The notes under the pieces: model-generated | Database searches by the model: none | Told to the model about the DNA's origin: nothing | The model's input: only the letters and a program-made list of their open reading frames with translations | Assembly: GCA_030430075.1 (NCBI GenBank) | Contig: JAUIGN010000010.1 | Location: forward strand, 150,790-214,789 | Origin: a bacterium | Lineage (GTDB): Bacteria > Planctomycetota > Planctomycetia > Pirellulales > Pirellulaceae | DNA length: 64,000 nt | Reading direction: 5' to 3' | Shown here: positions 38,194-48,760 of the stretch, piece after piece | Position numbering within the stretch: the first letter of the stretch is position 1 | Layout of the letters: the number at the start of each line of letters is the position of its first letter | Program-made: the position numbers and the translations under genes

Positions 38194-38296
38194 GGTAGCG
38201 CGATCTTCGTGAAGGGATGACGTTGCCGGCCGGGAAGCTGGCACGGGCGAACATGCCTTGCGTGCCGCCGGACATGGTACCAGCAATGCAACGTGG

Positions 38297-38755
38297 TCAC
38301 CAAGCAAGGTGAGGGCCGTCGGGTTCGTAGGAACCGCCCTCCTGGTGTGAGGGGCGACCGTGCAACCATTGCAGCCAGACGCGCCGCTTGCCGAACAGGC
38401 CGCCGGCGTCCAGCCCCCAGGTGCCTTCATCGACGCACCGGGGTTCGCCCCGGCCGGCCGCGTTGCCTCCGACGAAGCCGAACGCGTCCCACGGCGACCG
38501 TGATGGTTTGGCGTACCAGGCGATCCGCTGCGGATGGCCCGCTCGGGCATGGTTGTGACTTGCCGATCGCCACAACCCGGGCGGTCGCGTTGCCTTCTTC
38601 TGGGATGGGCCGAACGGTGACGGCGCGTCGACGCGCTTCGTGCTGGCAGGACGGCCGGCCGCCGCGGGGCGCGGGGTGATCGAAGCCAGCAGGGCTCCGA
38701 TGAGCAACAAGCTGACGCAGCGCAAAGCGGGTCCCTGCGGGAATGAGTGGGTCAT
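38297..38755 (-). CDS. Small secreted hypothetical protein
   Basis: About 152 residues from the ATG at 38755, which opens a signal peptide (ALRCVSLLLIGALLASI, cut near AAAG). The mature part is basic and Pro/Gly-rich with Trp-containing motifs (AWYAKPSRSPWDAFGFVGG and TWGLDAGGLFGKRRVWLQW) and no enzyme signature. No family is recognised. It lies 103 bp upstream of the cyclic-nucleotide/ferredoxin gene on the same strand and could share its transcript. Confidence 0.6.
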   Translation of the reverse strand: MTHSFPQGPALRCVSLLLIGALLASITPRPAAAGRPASTKRVDAPSPFGPSQKKATRPPGLWRSASHNHARAGHPQRIAWYAKPSRSPWDAFGFVGGNAAGRGEPRCVDEGTWGLDAGGLFGKRRVWLQWLHGRPSHQEGGSYEPDGPHLAW

Positions 38756-38897
38756 CCTTGACTCCTGTTGATGATGGTCGGCTCCAGGGAGCCACTCGAT
38801 CAATTCGTTTCGCCCATGCGTACCGTGAGCGCGCGTGGCGGTGGTCCTCTCGCGGAGCGAAGCCGGACGATGGTGACGGTTTGTTTGGTGGTCGACG

Positions 38898-38936
38898 GAA
38901 CCGTGGGCTAACTCCCAACGGCTGATGAATGATTCA
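38898..38936. repeat. Dispersed repeat family C, copy 1
   Basis: GGAACCGTGGGCTAAC is followed by CGGCTGATGAAT. About 38 bp are shared with 48528-48565, with four or five differences and one indel. It sits at the 3' end of the GlcG-type gene, in the gap before the small secreted protein gene. A looser match in inverted orientation occurs near 1428-1450. Confidence 0.75.
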
Positions 38937-38938
38937 AA

Positions 38939-41245
38939 TTACCCCCGCGGATTGCGCAGGAATTTCTGGTACGGCAGCCGCACGTCGCGGACGAAGTACT
39001 GATCCACGCGAACCGCATCGGGCGGCTTGTAACCGACCGTGGCGGAGAACGTCACCACATCGTCTTGGTCCACACCGTCGCCGCTGGCGCCGAAGCCGCC
39101 TACCAGCTTGCCGTCGACGTAAAGCGGCGCGCTGCCGGGAAAGAAGACGACGCCGTTCTGGTTCTCGATGTTGTCGGGGTCGCGAAAGTTGCGGCCGGGA
39201 TTGAAGGCGTCAAAGCCAAGCACACTGGTGTCGTCCGACGAGTAGACGGACGCCGGCAGCGGCGGACCCGCGTTCTCTGCAGTCAATGGATCGATGCCCG
39301 GATCCCGCAAGATCGAAAAGTCGCCAGGCTGTGAACCGTCCACTCCGGATGGGTAGCGAGGCTCGCTGAGGAATCGGAATGTGCGATTGGTCAGGGCCGT
39401 CCCCTTCGGCAAGTCCGCCACACCGTCGTCGTTGTCATCGACGCGATCTGCCGGCGCGATGTCTTCCTCGGCATAGTAAGCCGTGTTGCGGGCCTTCGCG
39501 ACCGCCACATCCAGCGAGAAGACCGTCGCATCCGGCATGCGATACAGGCCCAGAACGTTGCCGGCCCGATCCGCAACCGAGAAGACCATCCGCGTGCGGC
39601 TGCCGATCGGCAAACGGATGCCGGCCCGCACCAGGTTGGCTTCGTCAATCGCCTGCGTGATGATCGTTTCGACATCCGCGGCCGTCAGCTCCGGGGTCAC
39701 GCCGTCATCGAGCAACACCTCCGAGTCCTTCGCGGGCACCAGCCAGCCGTCCGGAACCGGCTCGCCGGCCCGGTACGTCACGCCCGGCGCGACGATCTGG
39801 TCGGCACCACTGTCCCCGTCACCGTTTCCCAGGGGACCTCCTTCCGTCAGCAGCGTGGTGACACCCGACTGCGGCCGTGCGGCGGTGGGATTGGGGCCGT
39901 AGATTTCCAGCGTCACGCCGACGAGGTCAATCCGCCCGAAAGGCAAGTCATAACCGGCCGGGCAATCCACGCCACCCAGGGTGCCGACCGACGCACCGGC
40001 ACCTGCACTGCCACACGCTGCCGCAAAGGCGATCCGCTCTGCTTCCAGCACCTTCGGCGCGTTGGTCCGTTCGTACTCGGTTTGGCCAATCCCCGGTACA
40101 AAGGCCTGTTCAAATGTGGCGTACCCGTCCGGACCGGGAAAAAAGACTCCAATCCCGCCCACCAAAACCGGTTGCCCCGTTTCCGAGTCGGCCTTGTACA
40201 GGGGGATGCCGCCGGGCAACGTCGCGATCCCCCGCGCGCGAGCATCCGCCGCCAGTTCGGACTCGAATCCGTAGGACTCGGGCGCTTCAATGCCGTCGAC
40301 CAGCGTCGTCGCGCCGAAACGCTTTCCCAGATCCGTTTCTCCCTCATCCATGGTTCCCGGGATCGCATCTTTCCCGGCGTGCATCACGCTGTCGCGGTTG
40401 GTGTGTTCGATGGCGAAGAGATCCACCGGCGGAGTATGCGCAATCTCCGGGGGGAAGTGGCCGCCGAGACCGATCGGTGCGACGAAGCCGGGCCCACGGT
40501 CGGTCGCGTCCGGGTCCTTGATACTCGGATTCGACTCGACCTCGCGCTGCGTGACGGTGGACTGGCTGATGAAGCGAATCGTCCGCGAAGTCAGGGGGCC
40601 GACAATTCCATCGCCGTCGCCGTTGGCAAAGAAGGCCGCCGTGCGCGCCTTGGCAACCGCGCCGTCGACGGCAAAGACAAAGTCGTCAGGGCGGCCGGCG
40701 TAGGTCGTCAACACGTCTGCCTCGGCGCGAACTCCCAGGATCCGCCCCCCGCGGTCGACGATGGCGATGATGGCATCTTCAGAGACGGTGGCGGCCGCCG
40801 CTCGAGCCAGAAACGCCTCGACCTCGGCCGCTTCGATCACTTCGCTCGATCCACCTTCGCCTTCCGCATTCAGCGCGTTGACGACTATCAAGACGTCCAG
40901 CGAAGTGACGAAGTGGTCGTTGTTGACGTCGATCATGGGGAGCGAATCGTCGCTCCCTTCCGCCTCAGCCGCCACCAGTCGCCGCGCGCCCCGAGCGTTC
41001 AGGTCGTTGATCACCACCAGTGCATCGCGGGGCGTTACCTGTGCGTTCCGGTCAACGTCCTCGCGCAGTTCGCCGTTGTGCCACGGACTGGCGGCGGATT
41101 CACCTTCGGCTTGCCATGCTGAGTCCACCCAATCCAACTCGAGCGCGTCCGCAGCCAGCAACTGTCGGCCCTCGAGCCGTTCGAAGCGAAGTCGACGCGG
41201 CTTGCGGGCCGTACGACGCGCTCGATCTCGTAGACTCTTCATCAT
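38939..41245 (-). CDS. Surface protein with two GlcG/HbpS (DUF336) domains and dockerin-like motifs
   Basis: About 768 residues. The head RFERLEGRQLLAADALE is a motif seen at the start of large planctomycete surface proteins (LEPR-XLL-like). Two dockerin-type segments follow (VDRNAQVTPRDALVVINDLNA and VNNDHFVTSLDVLIVVNALNA). Next come two GlcG/HbpS-type domains, each with a heme-binding-family pattern: IIAIVDRGGRILGV... AVAKARTAAFFAN, and MVFSVADRAGNVLGLYRMPD... AVAKARNTAYYAE. GlcG/HbpS domains bind heme or cofactors in other bacteria; an extracellular heme or redox role is inferred. Starts at ATG 41245 or 41242. It is divergent from the barrel-cytochrome gene pair. Confidence 0.85.
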   Translation of the reverse strand: MMKSLRDRARRTARKPRRLRFERLEGRQLLAADALELDWVDSAWQAEGESAASPWHNGELREDVDRNAQVTPRDALVVINDLNARGARRLVAAEAEGSDDSLPMIDVNNDHFVTSLDVLIVVNALNAEGEGGSSEVIEAAEVEAFLARAAAATVSEDAIIAIVDRGGRILGVRAEADVLTTYAGRPDDFVFAVDGAVAKARTAAFFANGDGDGIVGPLTSRTIRFISQSTVTQREVESNPSIKDPDATDRGPGFVAPIGLGGHFPPEIAHTPPVDLFAIEHTNRDSVMHAGKDAIPGTMDEGETDLGKRFGATTLVDGIEAPESYGFESELAADARARGIATLPGGIPLYKADSETGQPVLVGGIGVFFPGPDGYATFEQAFVPGIGQTEYERTNAPKVLEAERIAFAAACGSAGAGASVGTLGGVDCPAGYDLPFGRIDLVGVTLEIYGPNPTAARPQSGVTTLLTEGGPLGNGDGDSGADQIVAPGVTYRAGEPVPDGWLVPAKDSEVLLDDGVTPELTAADVETIITQAIDEANLVRAGIRLPIGSRTRMVFSVADRAGNVLGLYRMPDATVFSLDVAVAKARNTAYYAEEDIAPADRVDDNDDGVADLPKGTALTNRTFRFLSEPRYPSGVDGSQPGDFSILRDPGIDPLTAENAGPPLPASVYSSDDTSVLGFDAFNPGRNFRDPDNIENQNGVVFFPGSAPLYVDGKLVGGFGASGDGVDQDDVVTFSATVGYKPPDAVRVDQYFVRDVRLPYQKFLRNPRG

Positions 41246-41453
41246 GATCCCTGGTTCATCTCGAATCTGCGCACCACCAAAAAACACCTCAATCTACCTA
41301 GTCTACCTGCGCATCCGATTTGTGGCCGAAAAGTGGGAGTCTCCCCTTTTCTTCGGTGGGAAAAATCCGCGGGATCGGTTTGATCGGTGCTGTGCGGATA
41401 ACCGATACAACCAGAAGAGTTTACCGCTGCGCGCACGTTCTTTTGGTGACGTT

Positions 41454-43868
41454 TTGAGCAAGTGCCGTCCATCGGCCGCGCGGTTCGCCGCCCGGGCCAG
41501 TGGGTGTGGTCCGCCATTCCACCTTTGCGGTTCCAATGTCCTGTTCGCCATCTGCTGCTGGCTGGTGATGGAATGTGGTGCCTGCGTCGCGGTGCGCCCG
41601 GCGGTAGCCCAACCTCCGCGCCTGTTTCCACGTGCCGGTCATGAACGACCGATCTCCGGGAGCAGCGCGACACGATCGACGGACGAGTGGCTCGGCACTG
41701 CGGCCGGCCCGTGGGAAGCAACCGGGCACGGTGGGCGGATCGACTTCCTGGTCCTGCCGGCCAGCTTCCAGACGACGATCAGCGATCAGCCGACCCTGGC
41801 CCCCCCGCAGCTCGACGAGCAACCCACCACGGCCGGTCGCTCGCTCCGGCCGCTGAACCGACCGCAGATCGGCGCCGACCACGGGCCGCTCGATTCGCCT
41901 TCGCCCACCCATGCCTTGCCGGTGGCCGACGAACTGCCCGCTCCGCGAACGTCGAATGAATCCGGCCCGCCGCCCGTTGCGCGCGACCCCGCGGCCCCGG
42001 TGACGGGTCCCGCGACGAGCCGCGGCGGGATGGCCCGCGACGGTATGGCCGACGAACCGGCCGAAGATATCGGAGCGGCAAACGCGTTAAATCCACGCCT
42101 CGACCGGCCTGCGATCCTGGGCCGGCCCATCGGGCCGGAAGGTGCCGAGGAAATTCCGCTGCCGCTCACGTCCGAATTGGAACCACTGATTGAATGGGCG
42201 CCTGAACCACCGCTTGGCTTTGCGGGGCCATCGGGCGTGTTGCCCAGCGAGGTGCAGGAGAATGCCCATTTCGCGCCGGTTGAGGATCGCTGGCGGATCG
42301 GCTTTCCCGAATGGGATCGCGACCAGGAGCCGGACCCCTGGGTGGCGCACGCGCCGTACAAACTGGGACGTCTCCTTGATCCTTACAACCAAAATGTGCT
42401 CAAGGGTGATTACCCGATCATGGGGCAGAATACGTTCCTGACGTTGACCGCCGCCACCAACCTGCTGCAAGAGACCCGGCAAGTCCCGACGCCGACGACC
42501 CCTTTCGAAAGCACCCAGGACCCGTTCAGCGAAGAGTTTTTTGGGGATCCCGACCAGTACTTCTACAACCAGAACTTCCTTATCTCATTCGACCTCTTCC
42601 ACGGGGACGCGGCCTTCAAGCCGATGGATTGGCGCGTCAAAGTGAACTCGATCTTCAATCTGAACTACCTGGACGTCGACGAGCTGGCGGTCGTCAATCC
42701 GAATGTCGAAGCGGGGACGACCCGGGCCCGCAACGACTTCGCCTTGGAAGAGTGGTTCGTCGAAACCAAGTTGGCAGACCTGAGCGCGAACTACGACTTC
42801 GTTTCGCTCCGCGCCGGCTCGCAACTGTTTGTCAGCGACTTTCGAGGTTTCGTCTTTGCCGACATCAATCGCAGCGTACGGCTGTTCGGCAACCGCAATG
42901 CCAATCGGGATCAGTTCAACCTGATCTGGTTCGACCAGACCGAGAAGGAGACCAACAGCCTGCTCAATACGTTCGACGACCGGCAACAGAACACCGTGAT
43001 CGCCAACTACTATCGCCAGGACTTCATCTGGCCGGGCTACACGACGCAGCTCAGTTTTCATTACAACCGGGACCAGGCGACGACCAAGTTCGACGAGAAC
43101 GACTTCCTGGTCCGCCCCGATCCGGTCGGCATCTTTCAGCCCCATCGGGTCGATGTCTTTTACCTGGGTTGGGCCGGCAACGGTCATATCAACCGCTTCA
43201 ACGTCAGCCACGCATTCTATTGGGCGCTGGGGCGCGACGAGCTCAACCCGCTCGCCGGTCGCCGACTCAGCATCAACGCCCAGATGGCTGCCCTCGAATT
43301 GTCCTACGATCGGGATTGGATCCGTTTTCGCAGTTCGTTCTTCTGGTCGTCCGGGGACGATGATATCAATGACGGGCAGGGCCAAGGCTTCGATGCGATC
43401 TTCGACAACCCGAACTTTGCCGGCGGTGAATTCAGCTACTGGCAACGCCAGACCGTGCGGCTGTTCGGCGTCAACCTGGTCAACCGCCAAAGCCTGGTTC
43501 CCAATCTGCGTTCCAGCAAATTTCAAGGACAAACCAACTTCGTCAACCCGGGGCTGGTGCTGGTCAATGCCGGCATGGACGCCGACCTGACCCCGCGTCT
43601 CAAACTGATCGGCAACGCCAACCTGCTCTGGTTCGAACAAACGGAAGTGCTCGAACAGTTCGTCTTCCAAAGCGGCATCCGAAACTTCATCGGCACCGAT
43701 CTGAGCCTGGGAGTCGAGTATCGTCCGTACCATAACAACAACGTGCTGCTGGTCGGCGGCATCTCGGGCCTGATCCCCGGCGACGGATTCAAGACACTGT
43801 ACGATCCGCTGGTCGGAAATGTCGATGGACAGTTTGCCACCTTCCTCGATATCATCCTCACGTATTGA
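41454..43868 (+). CDS. Putative outer-membrane barrel upstream of the decaheme cytochrome
   Basis: About 804 residues from an inferred TTG start at 41454, with GGTGA just upstream and a hydrophobic segment NVLFAICCWLV ending near VAQPP. An ATG at 41568 would lose the signal peptide. Residues about 45-250 are Pro-rich linker. The remainder is dense in amphipathic beta strands with aromatic ends (NQNFLISFDLFHGD, WRVKVNSIFNLNYLDVDE, TVIANYYRQDFIWPGYTT, IRFRSSFFWSSGDD), ending in LDIILTY with a terminal aromatic residue. This is the profile of an outer-membrane barrel. Because the next gene, 64 bp downstream, is a multiheme cytochrome, a porin-cytochrome (MtrAB/PioAB-like) pairing is an attractive inference, but no sequence family was recognised. 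Confidence 0.65.
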   Translation: MSKCRPSAARFAARASGCGPPFHLCGSNVLFAICCWLVMECGACVAVRPAVAQPPRLFPRAGHERPISGSSATRSTDEWLGTAAGPWEATGHGGRIDFLVLPASFQTTISDQPTLAPPQLDEQPTTAGRSLRPLNRPQIGADHGPLDSPSPTHALPVADELPAPRTSNESGPPPVARDPAAPVTGPATSRGGMARDGMADEPAEDIGAANALNPRLDRPAILGRPIGPEGAEEIPLPLTSELEPLIEWAPEPPLGFAGPSGVLPSEVQENAHFAPVEDRWRIGFPEWDRDQEPDPWVAHAPYKLGRLLDPYNQNVLKGDYPIMGQNTFLTLTAATNLLQETRQVPTPTTPFESTQDPFSEEFFGDPDQYFYNQNFLISFDLFHGDAAFKPMDWRVKVNSIFNLNYLDVDELAVVNPNVEAGTTRARNDFALEEWFVETKLADLSANYDFVSLRAGSQLFVSDFRGFVFADINRSVRLFGNRNANRDQFNLIWFDQTEKETNSLLNTFDDRQQNTVIANYYRQDFIWPGYTTQLSFHYNRDQATTKFDENDFLVRPDPVGIFQPHRVDVFYLGWAGNGHINRFNVSHAFYWALGRDELNPLAGRRLSINAQMAALELSYDRDWIRFRSSFFWSSGDDDINDGQGQGFDAIFDNPNFAGGEFSYWQRQTVRLFGVNLVNRQSLVPNLRSSKFQGQTNFVNPGLVLVNAGMDADLTPRLKLIGNANLLWFEQTEVLEQFVFQSGIRNFIGTDLSLGVEYRPYHNNNVLLVGGISGLIPGDGFKTLYDPLVGNVDGQFATFLDIILTY

Positions 43869-43932
43869 ACTCCGAGCTTTCCGCTCCGTCTGATGTGAGG
43901 AGTCTCCCATCGTCCCTAGAACCGCCCTCCAA

Positions 43933-46900
43933 TTGCGTGCGCGGGCCCCTTTCCGGTACGACGGGCCGCCGTCGTCGCGATGCACTCGGCCTGCTCGCCG
44001 GTCGCGGCCGGTTGCCCCCCATCTGCCCAATGCGCACGGGTCCCGCTGCGCGCCGGCGGTACGCCCCGCCGGCTGCCTGATGGGCATGCTTTTATTGGCT
44101 GCAATGCTAGCTCCGGCAGCGAGCGGTCAGCCGTTGCGGCGGCGTTCAGCCGCCGCCCGGCCGTCGCGCGGAGAGACTCCCGACGATCGTGTTCCGGAGT
44201 TGTTGCCGGCGCCCTTGCCCGGGCCTCAGCCCTATCACCCGTTTCCCGAAGATCCGGCCTTGCTCGGAGTCGACCTGACCCGCCAGTCGCGGCAGCAGGC
44301 GGCTGCCAAGAGCCACGGCTGTGTGCAATGCCACCAGCATGCGACGGACATGCACAACAAACCGACCGTACATCTCGGTTGCACGGACTGTCATGGCGGC
44401 AATCCGAACGGTGCCACGATCCAGTCGGCGCACGTTCCGGCGGCCTTTCCCGAGGCCTGGCACAGCTCGGCCAACCCGGTCCGTTCGTACACGCTCTTGA
44501 ATCACGAAAGTCCCGCCTTTGTTCGCTTCGTCAATCCGGGCGATTTGCGAGTGGCCCATCTCAGTTGCGGCAAGTGCCACCCTCAGGAGACGCTGGCGGT
44601 CAAGAAGAGCATGATGACGCACGGCTGCATGTTGTGGGGGGCGGCCCTTTACAACAACGGTGCGTTTCCCAAGAAATGGCCCCGCTTCGGCGAAAGCTAC
44701 AGCATGCACGGCGCGCCCCAGCGCCTGCAGACCGTGCCTCCGCCCACTTACGAAGAGACGCAGAACCACGGCGTGCTGCCGTACCTTGATCCGCTGCCGC
44801 GATTCGAAATCTCTCAGCCGGGCAACGTCCTGCGGATCTTCGAGTCGGGTGGTCGGTTTCGGCCTGAGATCGGCATCCCCGAACGGTTGGAAGAGCCGGG
44901 ACGGCCGCGCGAGCGAGTCAGCGATCGGGGACTCGGGACGCAAAACCGCACGGACCCGGTCTTCATCGGCTTGCAGAAGACGCGACTCCTCGATCCCACG
45001 CTCAACTTCCTGGGGACCAACGATCACCCGGGCGACTACCGGTCCAGTGGCTGCACCGCCTGCCATGTGGTCTATGCCAACGACCGTTCGCCCGTCCATT
45101 CCGGACCCTATGCGCGGTTTGGCAATCGGGGTCTCAGTCACTCCAGCGATCCCACGATTTCGCATCACGAGTCGGGTCATCCCATCGAGCACAAGTTCAC
45201 GCTCTCCATCCCCACCAGTCAGTGCATTGTCTGCCACGTGCATCCGGGCACCAATGTCATGAACAGCTACCTCGGCTACATGTGGTGGGACAACGAGACC
45301 GATGGCGAGTTGATGTACCCGCACGAACAACATGACCCGACGCCCGAGGAGTTGATCCGCTCGCAGATGTCCAATCCGGACGAGGCGGCGGCCCGCGGGC
45401 TCTGGTCGGACCCCGAGTTTCTGGCGAACGTGCGTGATCTCAACCCGCACGCGCGCCACACACAGTTCGCCGACTTTCACGGTCATGGCTGGGTCTTCCG
45501 GGCCGTGTTCAAGAAGGACCGGCAAGGCAATCTGCTTGACTATCGGGGCGAGGTCGTCACGAATCCCGGCACGGACAAGCTGCAGGCCGCGGTCAGGACG
45601 CCGACCGAAGCGGAACAGGTCCATGGCAAGCGGGCGGCCGATGTCCCGGTCCACCTGATGGACATCCATCTCGAACGGGGCATGCACTGTATCGACTGCC
45701 ACTTCAACCAGGATGTCCACGGCAATACCAAGCTCTACGGTGAGGTGCGGGCGGCCATCGAAATCACCTGCGTCGATTGCCACGGCGATGCCACGCAGAC
45801 GGTTCCGCAAAAGCTCTTGGTCGGCCAGGGCATGAAGACCTCGGGGCCGGCGGCCCCGAGGCACGGCACGAACCTGCTGGCGATGCGGACGCCGTTCGGC
45901 AAGCCCCGCTTCGAGGTCCGCGGCCGGCGACTCTTTCAGAACTCGATGGTCGAACGTGACAAGACGTGGGAAGTGGTCCAGACCGCGGCCACCATCGATC
46001 CGCAGGACAAGCATTACAACCCGCTCTCCCACATGGCGAAAACGGTCGGCTTCGACCCCAGCGGTCAACTGGAATGGGGTGGCGATCCGGGCCGCGATGC
46101 CTGTGCCCATACGGGGGCCACGATGAGCTGCATCGCCTGCCACTCGTCCTGGAACCCAAGCTGTTTCGGTTGCCATCTGCCGCAGAAAGCGAATCAGAAG
46201 ATGCCGTCGCTGCACAACCGGGGCGACGTCTCCCGCAACTATGTCTCGTACAACTTCCAGACCCTGCGGGACGACGTCTACATGCTGGCGCGCGACGGCA
46301 ATGTCACCGGAAACCGCATCGGCCCGGCCCGTTCGTCATGTGCCATCCACGTCAGTTCCTACAACCAGAACCGCGAGAATATCTACATCCAGCAGCAGAC
46401 GATCTCCGCCGAAGGGCTCAGCGGCATCGCCTTCAGCACCAACGTTCCGCACACGGTTCGGGGCGGGCCGAAGCACGATCGCACGGGTGCCTTTCGAGCC
46501 GGTACAACCGAAACCAAGATGTGTTCGGACTGCCACGTCTCGAAGGACAACGACAACAACGCGATCATGGCCCAGTTGCTCATGCAAGGGACCGGTTACG
46601 TAAACTTCATCGGCCGCTTCTGCTGGGTCGCCGCCGGCGAACACGGGTTTGAAGGGGTCGTCGTCAGCGAACAGGACGAGCCGCAGGCGGTGATCGGCAG
46701 CAACCTGCACCGGCTGGCCTTCCCGGAGAATTATCACGAGCACGTTGAACGGGACGGGTGGCTGGAACATGCTCACGAACACCCGGGGAAGGATATCCTG
46801 GAGAGCATTACGCATCCCTTCCGCAAACCGGAAGTACTGATGGTGCAGGCCCGCGGCGAGTACCTGTACGCGGCTTGCGGCAAGGGCGGCCTGCGTGTCT

Positions 46901-48003
46901 TCGATATCGCGTTCATCGACGACAAGGCGTTTTCCGAGCGGATTACGACGGCGCCGGTTTCGCCGCTGGGACAACGCTTTTACGTGAAGACCAAGTACGC
47001 CACGGCACTCGCCGCGCCCACCACACTGGCACCCGATCCGACCCGGACACACTTTGACGAAAATCAAGAACAGGCGGTTCACGGCCTCTACGCCCACATC
47101 TACGTGACCGACAAGTACGAAGGGTTGATCCTGGTCGGTGCCGCTACGCTACTGGACGGCAACCCGCTCAATAACTTTCTCGAGCGTGAGTTGACGTTCA
47201 ATCCCGGCGGGATCCTGAACGGTGCCAGCAGCATCACAATCATCGGCACGTATGCCTATATCTGTTGCGATGCGGGGCTGGTTGTCGTCGGTTTGGAGGA
47301 TCCGCTCCAGCCCGCCATCACCGCCGTGTTGGGCCACGACATCCTCGAGGGGCCGAAGGCGGTGCAGGCCCAATTCCGCTACGCATTTGTCTGCGACGAG
47401 GAAGGCGTCAAAGTGCTCGACATCACCAGGCTGCACGCGCCCCAGTTGGTGTCGGCGATCGAGCTGCCCGAAGCGAACAACATCTATTTGGCGCGGACCT
47501 ACGCCTACGTCGCGGGCGGTGAATCGGGGATGATCATCCTGGACATCACCAACCCCGAACGCCCGCAGCTCGACCAGATCTACGATGCCGAAGGCCGCAT
47601 CAACGACCTGCACGATGTCAAACTGGGGATCACGTATGTCAGCGAGTTTGCCTACCTGGCGGATGGTGAGAATGGTCTGCGGGTTGTGCAGTTGACGTCG
47701 GCGGAGACGCCCGGGAACGACGGCTTCAGTCCCCGTCCGACGCCGAAGCTGGTCGCCAGCTACGAACTGCCCAAGGGGGGGCATGCCTTGGCGATTTCCA
47801 AGGGGGTCGATCGCGATCGGGCCGTCGACGAATCGGGCAACCAGATCGCCGTCTTCGGCCGCGTCGGCGCCCGCCCCCTGAATCGCGAAGAACAACAGCA
47901 GATGTATCTTCACACCGACCGCCTCTGGAAGGTCAGCGACAATCCCTTCGACCCACTCTACCGGTACCCCGCGCCGCTGAGACGCTTTGCGCCCCGCCGT
48001 TGA
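43933..48003 (+). CDS. Decaheme c-type cytochrome fused to LVIVD beta-propeller
   Basis: About 1356 residues from a TTG at 43933; an ATG at 44080 ([15 protein letters not shown]) starts the hydrophobic signal core and may be the true start. Ten CxxCH heme motifs are countable between about residues 130 and 870: CVQCH, CTDCH, CGKCH, CTACH, CIVCH, CIDCH, CVDCH, CIACH, CFGCH and CSDCH. From about 970 to 1260 at least five LVIVD-type propeller repeats follow ([46 protein letters not shown]). The protein should be periplasmic or surface-exposed and move electrons. It is probably co-transcribed with the barrel gene 64 bp upstream. Confidence 0.93.
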   Translation: MRARAPFRYDGPPSSRCTRPARRSRPVAPHLPNAHGSRCAPAVRPAGCLMGMLLLAAMLAPAASGQPLRRRSAAARPSRGETPDDRVPELLPAPLPGPQPYHPFPEDPALLGVDLTRQSRQQAAAKSHGCVQCHQHATDMHNKPTVHLGCTDCHGGNPNGATIQSAHVPAAFPEAWHSSANPVRSYTLLNHESPAFVRFVNPGDLRVAHLSCGKCHPQETLAVKKSMMTHGCMLWGAALYNNGAFPKKWPRFGESYSMHGAPQRLQTVPPPTYEETQNHGVLPYLDPLPRFEISQPGNVLRIFESGGRFRPEIGIPERLEEPGRPRERVSDRGLGTQNRTDPVFIGLQKTRLLDPTLNFLGTNDHPGDYRSSGCTACHVVYANDRSPVHSGPYARFGNRGLSHSSDPTISHHESGHPIEHKFTLSIPTSQCIVCHVHPGTNVMNSYLGYMWWDNETDGELMYPHEQHDPTPEELIRSQMSNPDEAAARGLWSDPEFLANVRDLNPHARHTQFADFHGHGWVFRAVFKKDRQGNLLDYRGEVVTNPGTDKLQAAVRTPTEAEQVHGKRAADVPVHLMDIHLERGMHCIDCHFNQDVHGNTKLYGEVRAAIEITCVDCHGDATQTVPQKLLVGQGMKTSGPAAPRHGTNLLAMRTPFGKPRFEVRGRRLFQNSMVERDKTWEVVQTAATIDPQDKHYNPLSHMAKTVGFDPSGQLEWGGDPGRDACAHTGATMSCIACHSSWNPSCFGCHLPQKANQKMPSLHNRGDVSRNYVSYNFQTLRDDVYMLARDGNVTGNRIGPARSSCAIHVSSYNQNRENIYIQQQTISAEGLSGIAFSTNVPHTVRGGPKHDRTGAFRAGTTETKMCSDCHVSKDNDNNAIMAQLLMQGTGYVNFIGRFCWVAAGEHGFEGVVVSEQDEPQAVIGSNLHRLAFPENYHEHVERDGWLEHAHEHPGKDILESITHPFRKPEVLMVQARGEYLYAACGKGGLRVFDIAFIDDKAFSERITTAPVSPLGQRFYVKTKYATALAAPTTLAPDPTRTHFDENQEQAVHGLYAHIYVTDKYEGLILVGAATLLDGNPLNNFLERELTFNPGGILNGASSITIIGTYAYICCDAGLVVVGLEDPLQPAITAVLGHDILEGPKAVQAQFRYAFVCDEEGVKVLDITRLHAPQLVSAIELPEANNIYLARTYAYVAGGESGMIILDITNPERPQLDQIYDAEGRINDLHDVKLGITYVSEFAYLADGENGLRVVQLTSAETPGNDGFSPRPTPKLVASYELPKGGHALAISKGVDRDRAVDESGNQIAVFGRVGARPLNREEQQQMYLHTDRLWKVSDNPFDPLYRYPAPLRRFAPRR

Positions 48004-48101
48004 GGTTTGTGTGAAGCATGACTGATGCGACGTTTCTGCCAGCGACCGGCCCTGGTTGCACCATGCCCAACATGACCAGCGGAAGAGTGAACGATGCCCC
48101 C

Positions 48102-48377
48102 CTACGGTAGCTCGACGTCCAGAATGTCACCTTCCCGGAACGTCGGCGAGTGGGAAGCGACGATGACGGCGCCGAGCCGTGGGTCATAGACGGCCACCGC
48201 TCCGGCGGGTGACGCGTGAAGTCGATGGAACGCGAATCCGTAGCGCCAAACGGGCGCCCGGCCCTCGATCACAACCACCGCCCCCCGGGGGATCTCCGGC
48301 AACTCGGGCAGTTGGTTGTCCGGCGTGATCGGTTCGGTCACGCCGATCGAATAAAAGACGACGGATGCGGCTGTCAT
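48102..48377 (-). CDS. csx3: CRISPR ring nuclease Csx3 (Crn3)
   Basis: About 91 residues, the normal length of Csx3. It degrades cyclic tetra-adenylate and so switches off the type III CRISPR alarm. The family core is plain: GAVVVIEGRAPVWRYGFAFHRLH, then VAVYDPRLGAVIVASHSP and REGDILDV, matching the archaeal Csx3 layout (GRGPIWL... VAVYDPRLGAVVVQSHS... REGDVIDV). The His in RLH and the Asp in VYDPR fall where the catalytic His/Asp pair of A. fulgidus Csx3 lies, with a two-residue insertion between them. An ATG at 48377 is used; a TTG lies one codon earlier. It is the last gene of the minus-strand CRISPR locus, separated from it by a 383-bp repeat-bearing gap. Confidence 0.88.
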   Translation of the reverse strand: MTAASVVFYSIGVTEPITPDNQLPELPEIPRGAVVVIEGRAPVWRYGFAFHRLHASPAGAVAVYDPRLGAVIVASHSPTFREGDILDVELP

Positions 48378-48527
48378 CAATTTCTGCCTCCGGCAAGCCC
48401 GGGTGATTCAAAGAAAAGCAGTGTTTCAGCGCCAGTTGTTGGGTTGTCGTGATTCGTCGTAGACATGTTCAACGCGCATCGCCGTTCACCCGCCACGGGT
48501 TCGCGACCGGTTTGCCCTGCGCTGCAC

Positions 48528-48565
48528 GGAACCGGGGCTAACGCCCACCGGCTGATGAATCATCG
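48528..48565. repeat. Dispersed repeat family C, copy 2
   Basis: GGAACCGGGGCTAACGCCCA then CGGCTGATGAATCAT, related to 38898-38936. It lies immediately before repeat family A copy 5 in the gap between csx3 and the last effector gene. Confidence 0.75.
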
Positions 48566-48573
48566 AGGATAAC

Positions 48574-48677
48574 CGCTCGGCGCGGGTCTCCGACCCTTTT
48601 TGTTCGGCGCGGGTCTCCGACCCTTCTTGCTCGGCGCGGGTCTCCGACCCCGCCGAAACCGCTGACCGCAGGTCTCC
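48574..48677. repeat. Dispersed repeat family A, copy 5
   Basis: Three tandem GCTCGGCGCGGGTCTCCGAC-type units, the last being the 49-bp core at 48629-48677 (two mismatches to the 12632 core). It lies within the CRISPR locus, in the 383-bp gap 48378-48760 between the TIGR03986-type gene and csx3. This is the only one of the five copies not between convergent genes. No gene is seen in the gap. Confidence 0.95.
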
Positions 48678-48760
48678 ATAATTTCTCGTGTTCGCAGCGA
48701 AACGCATTTCGTCCTGACGGCGTTAATGGCTGGTTTGCTTTGCGAGAAAAGGCTCCCCGG

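Noticed and set aside
38297..38755. A CRISPR or transposon link for the small secreted protein
   Set aside because: It has a normal signal peptide and lies far from the CRISPR locus; no mobile-element signature.
44146..46215. Minus-strand open frame of about 690 codons
   Set aside because: Antisense to the ten-heme region of the cytochrome; Arg/Val-rich and without motifs.
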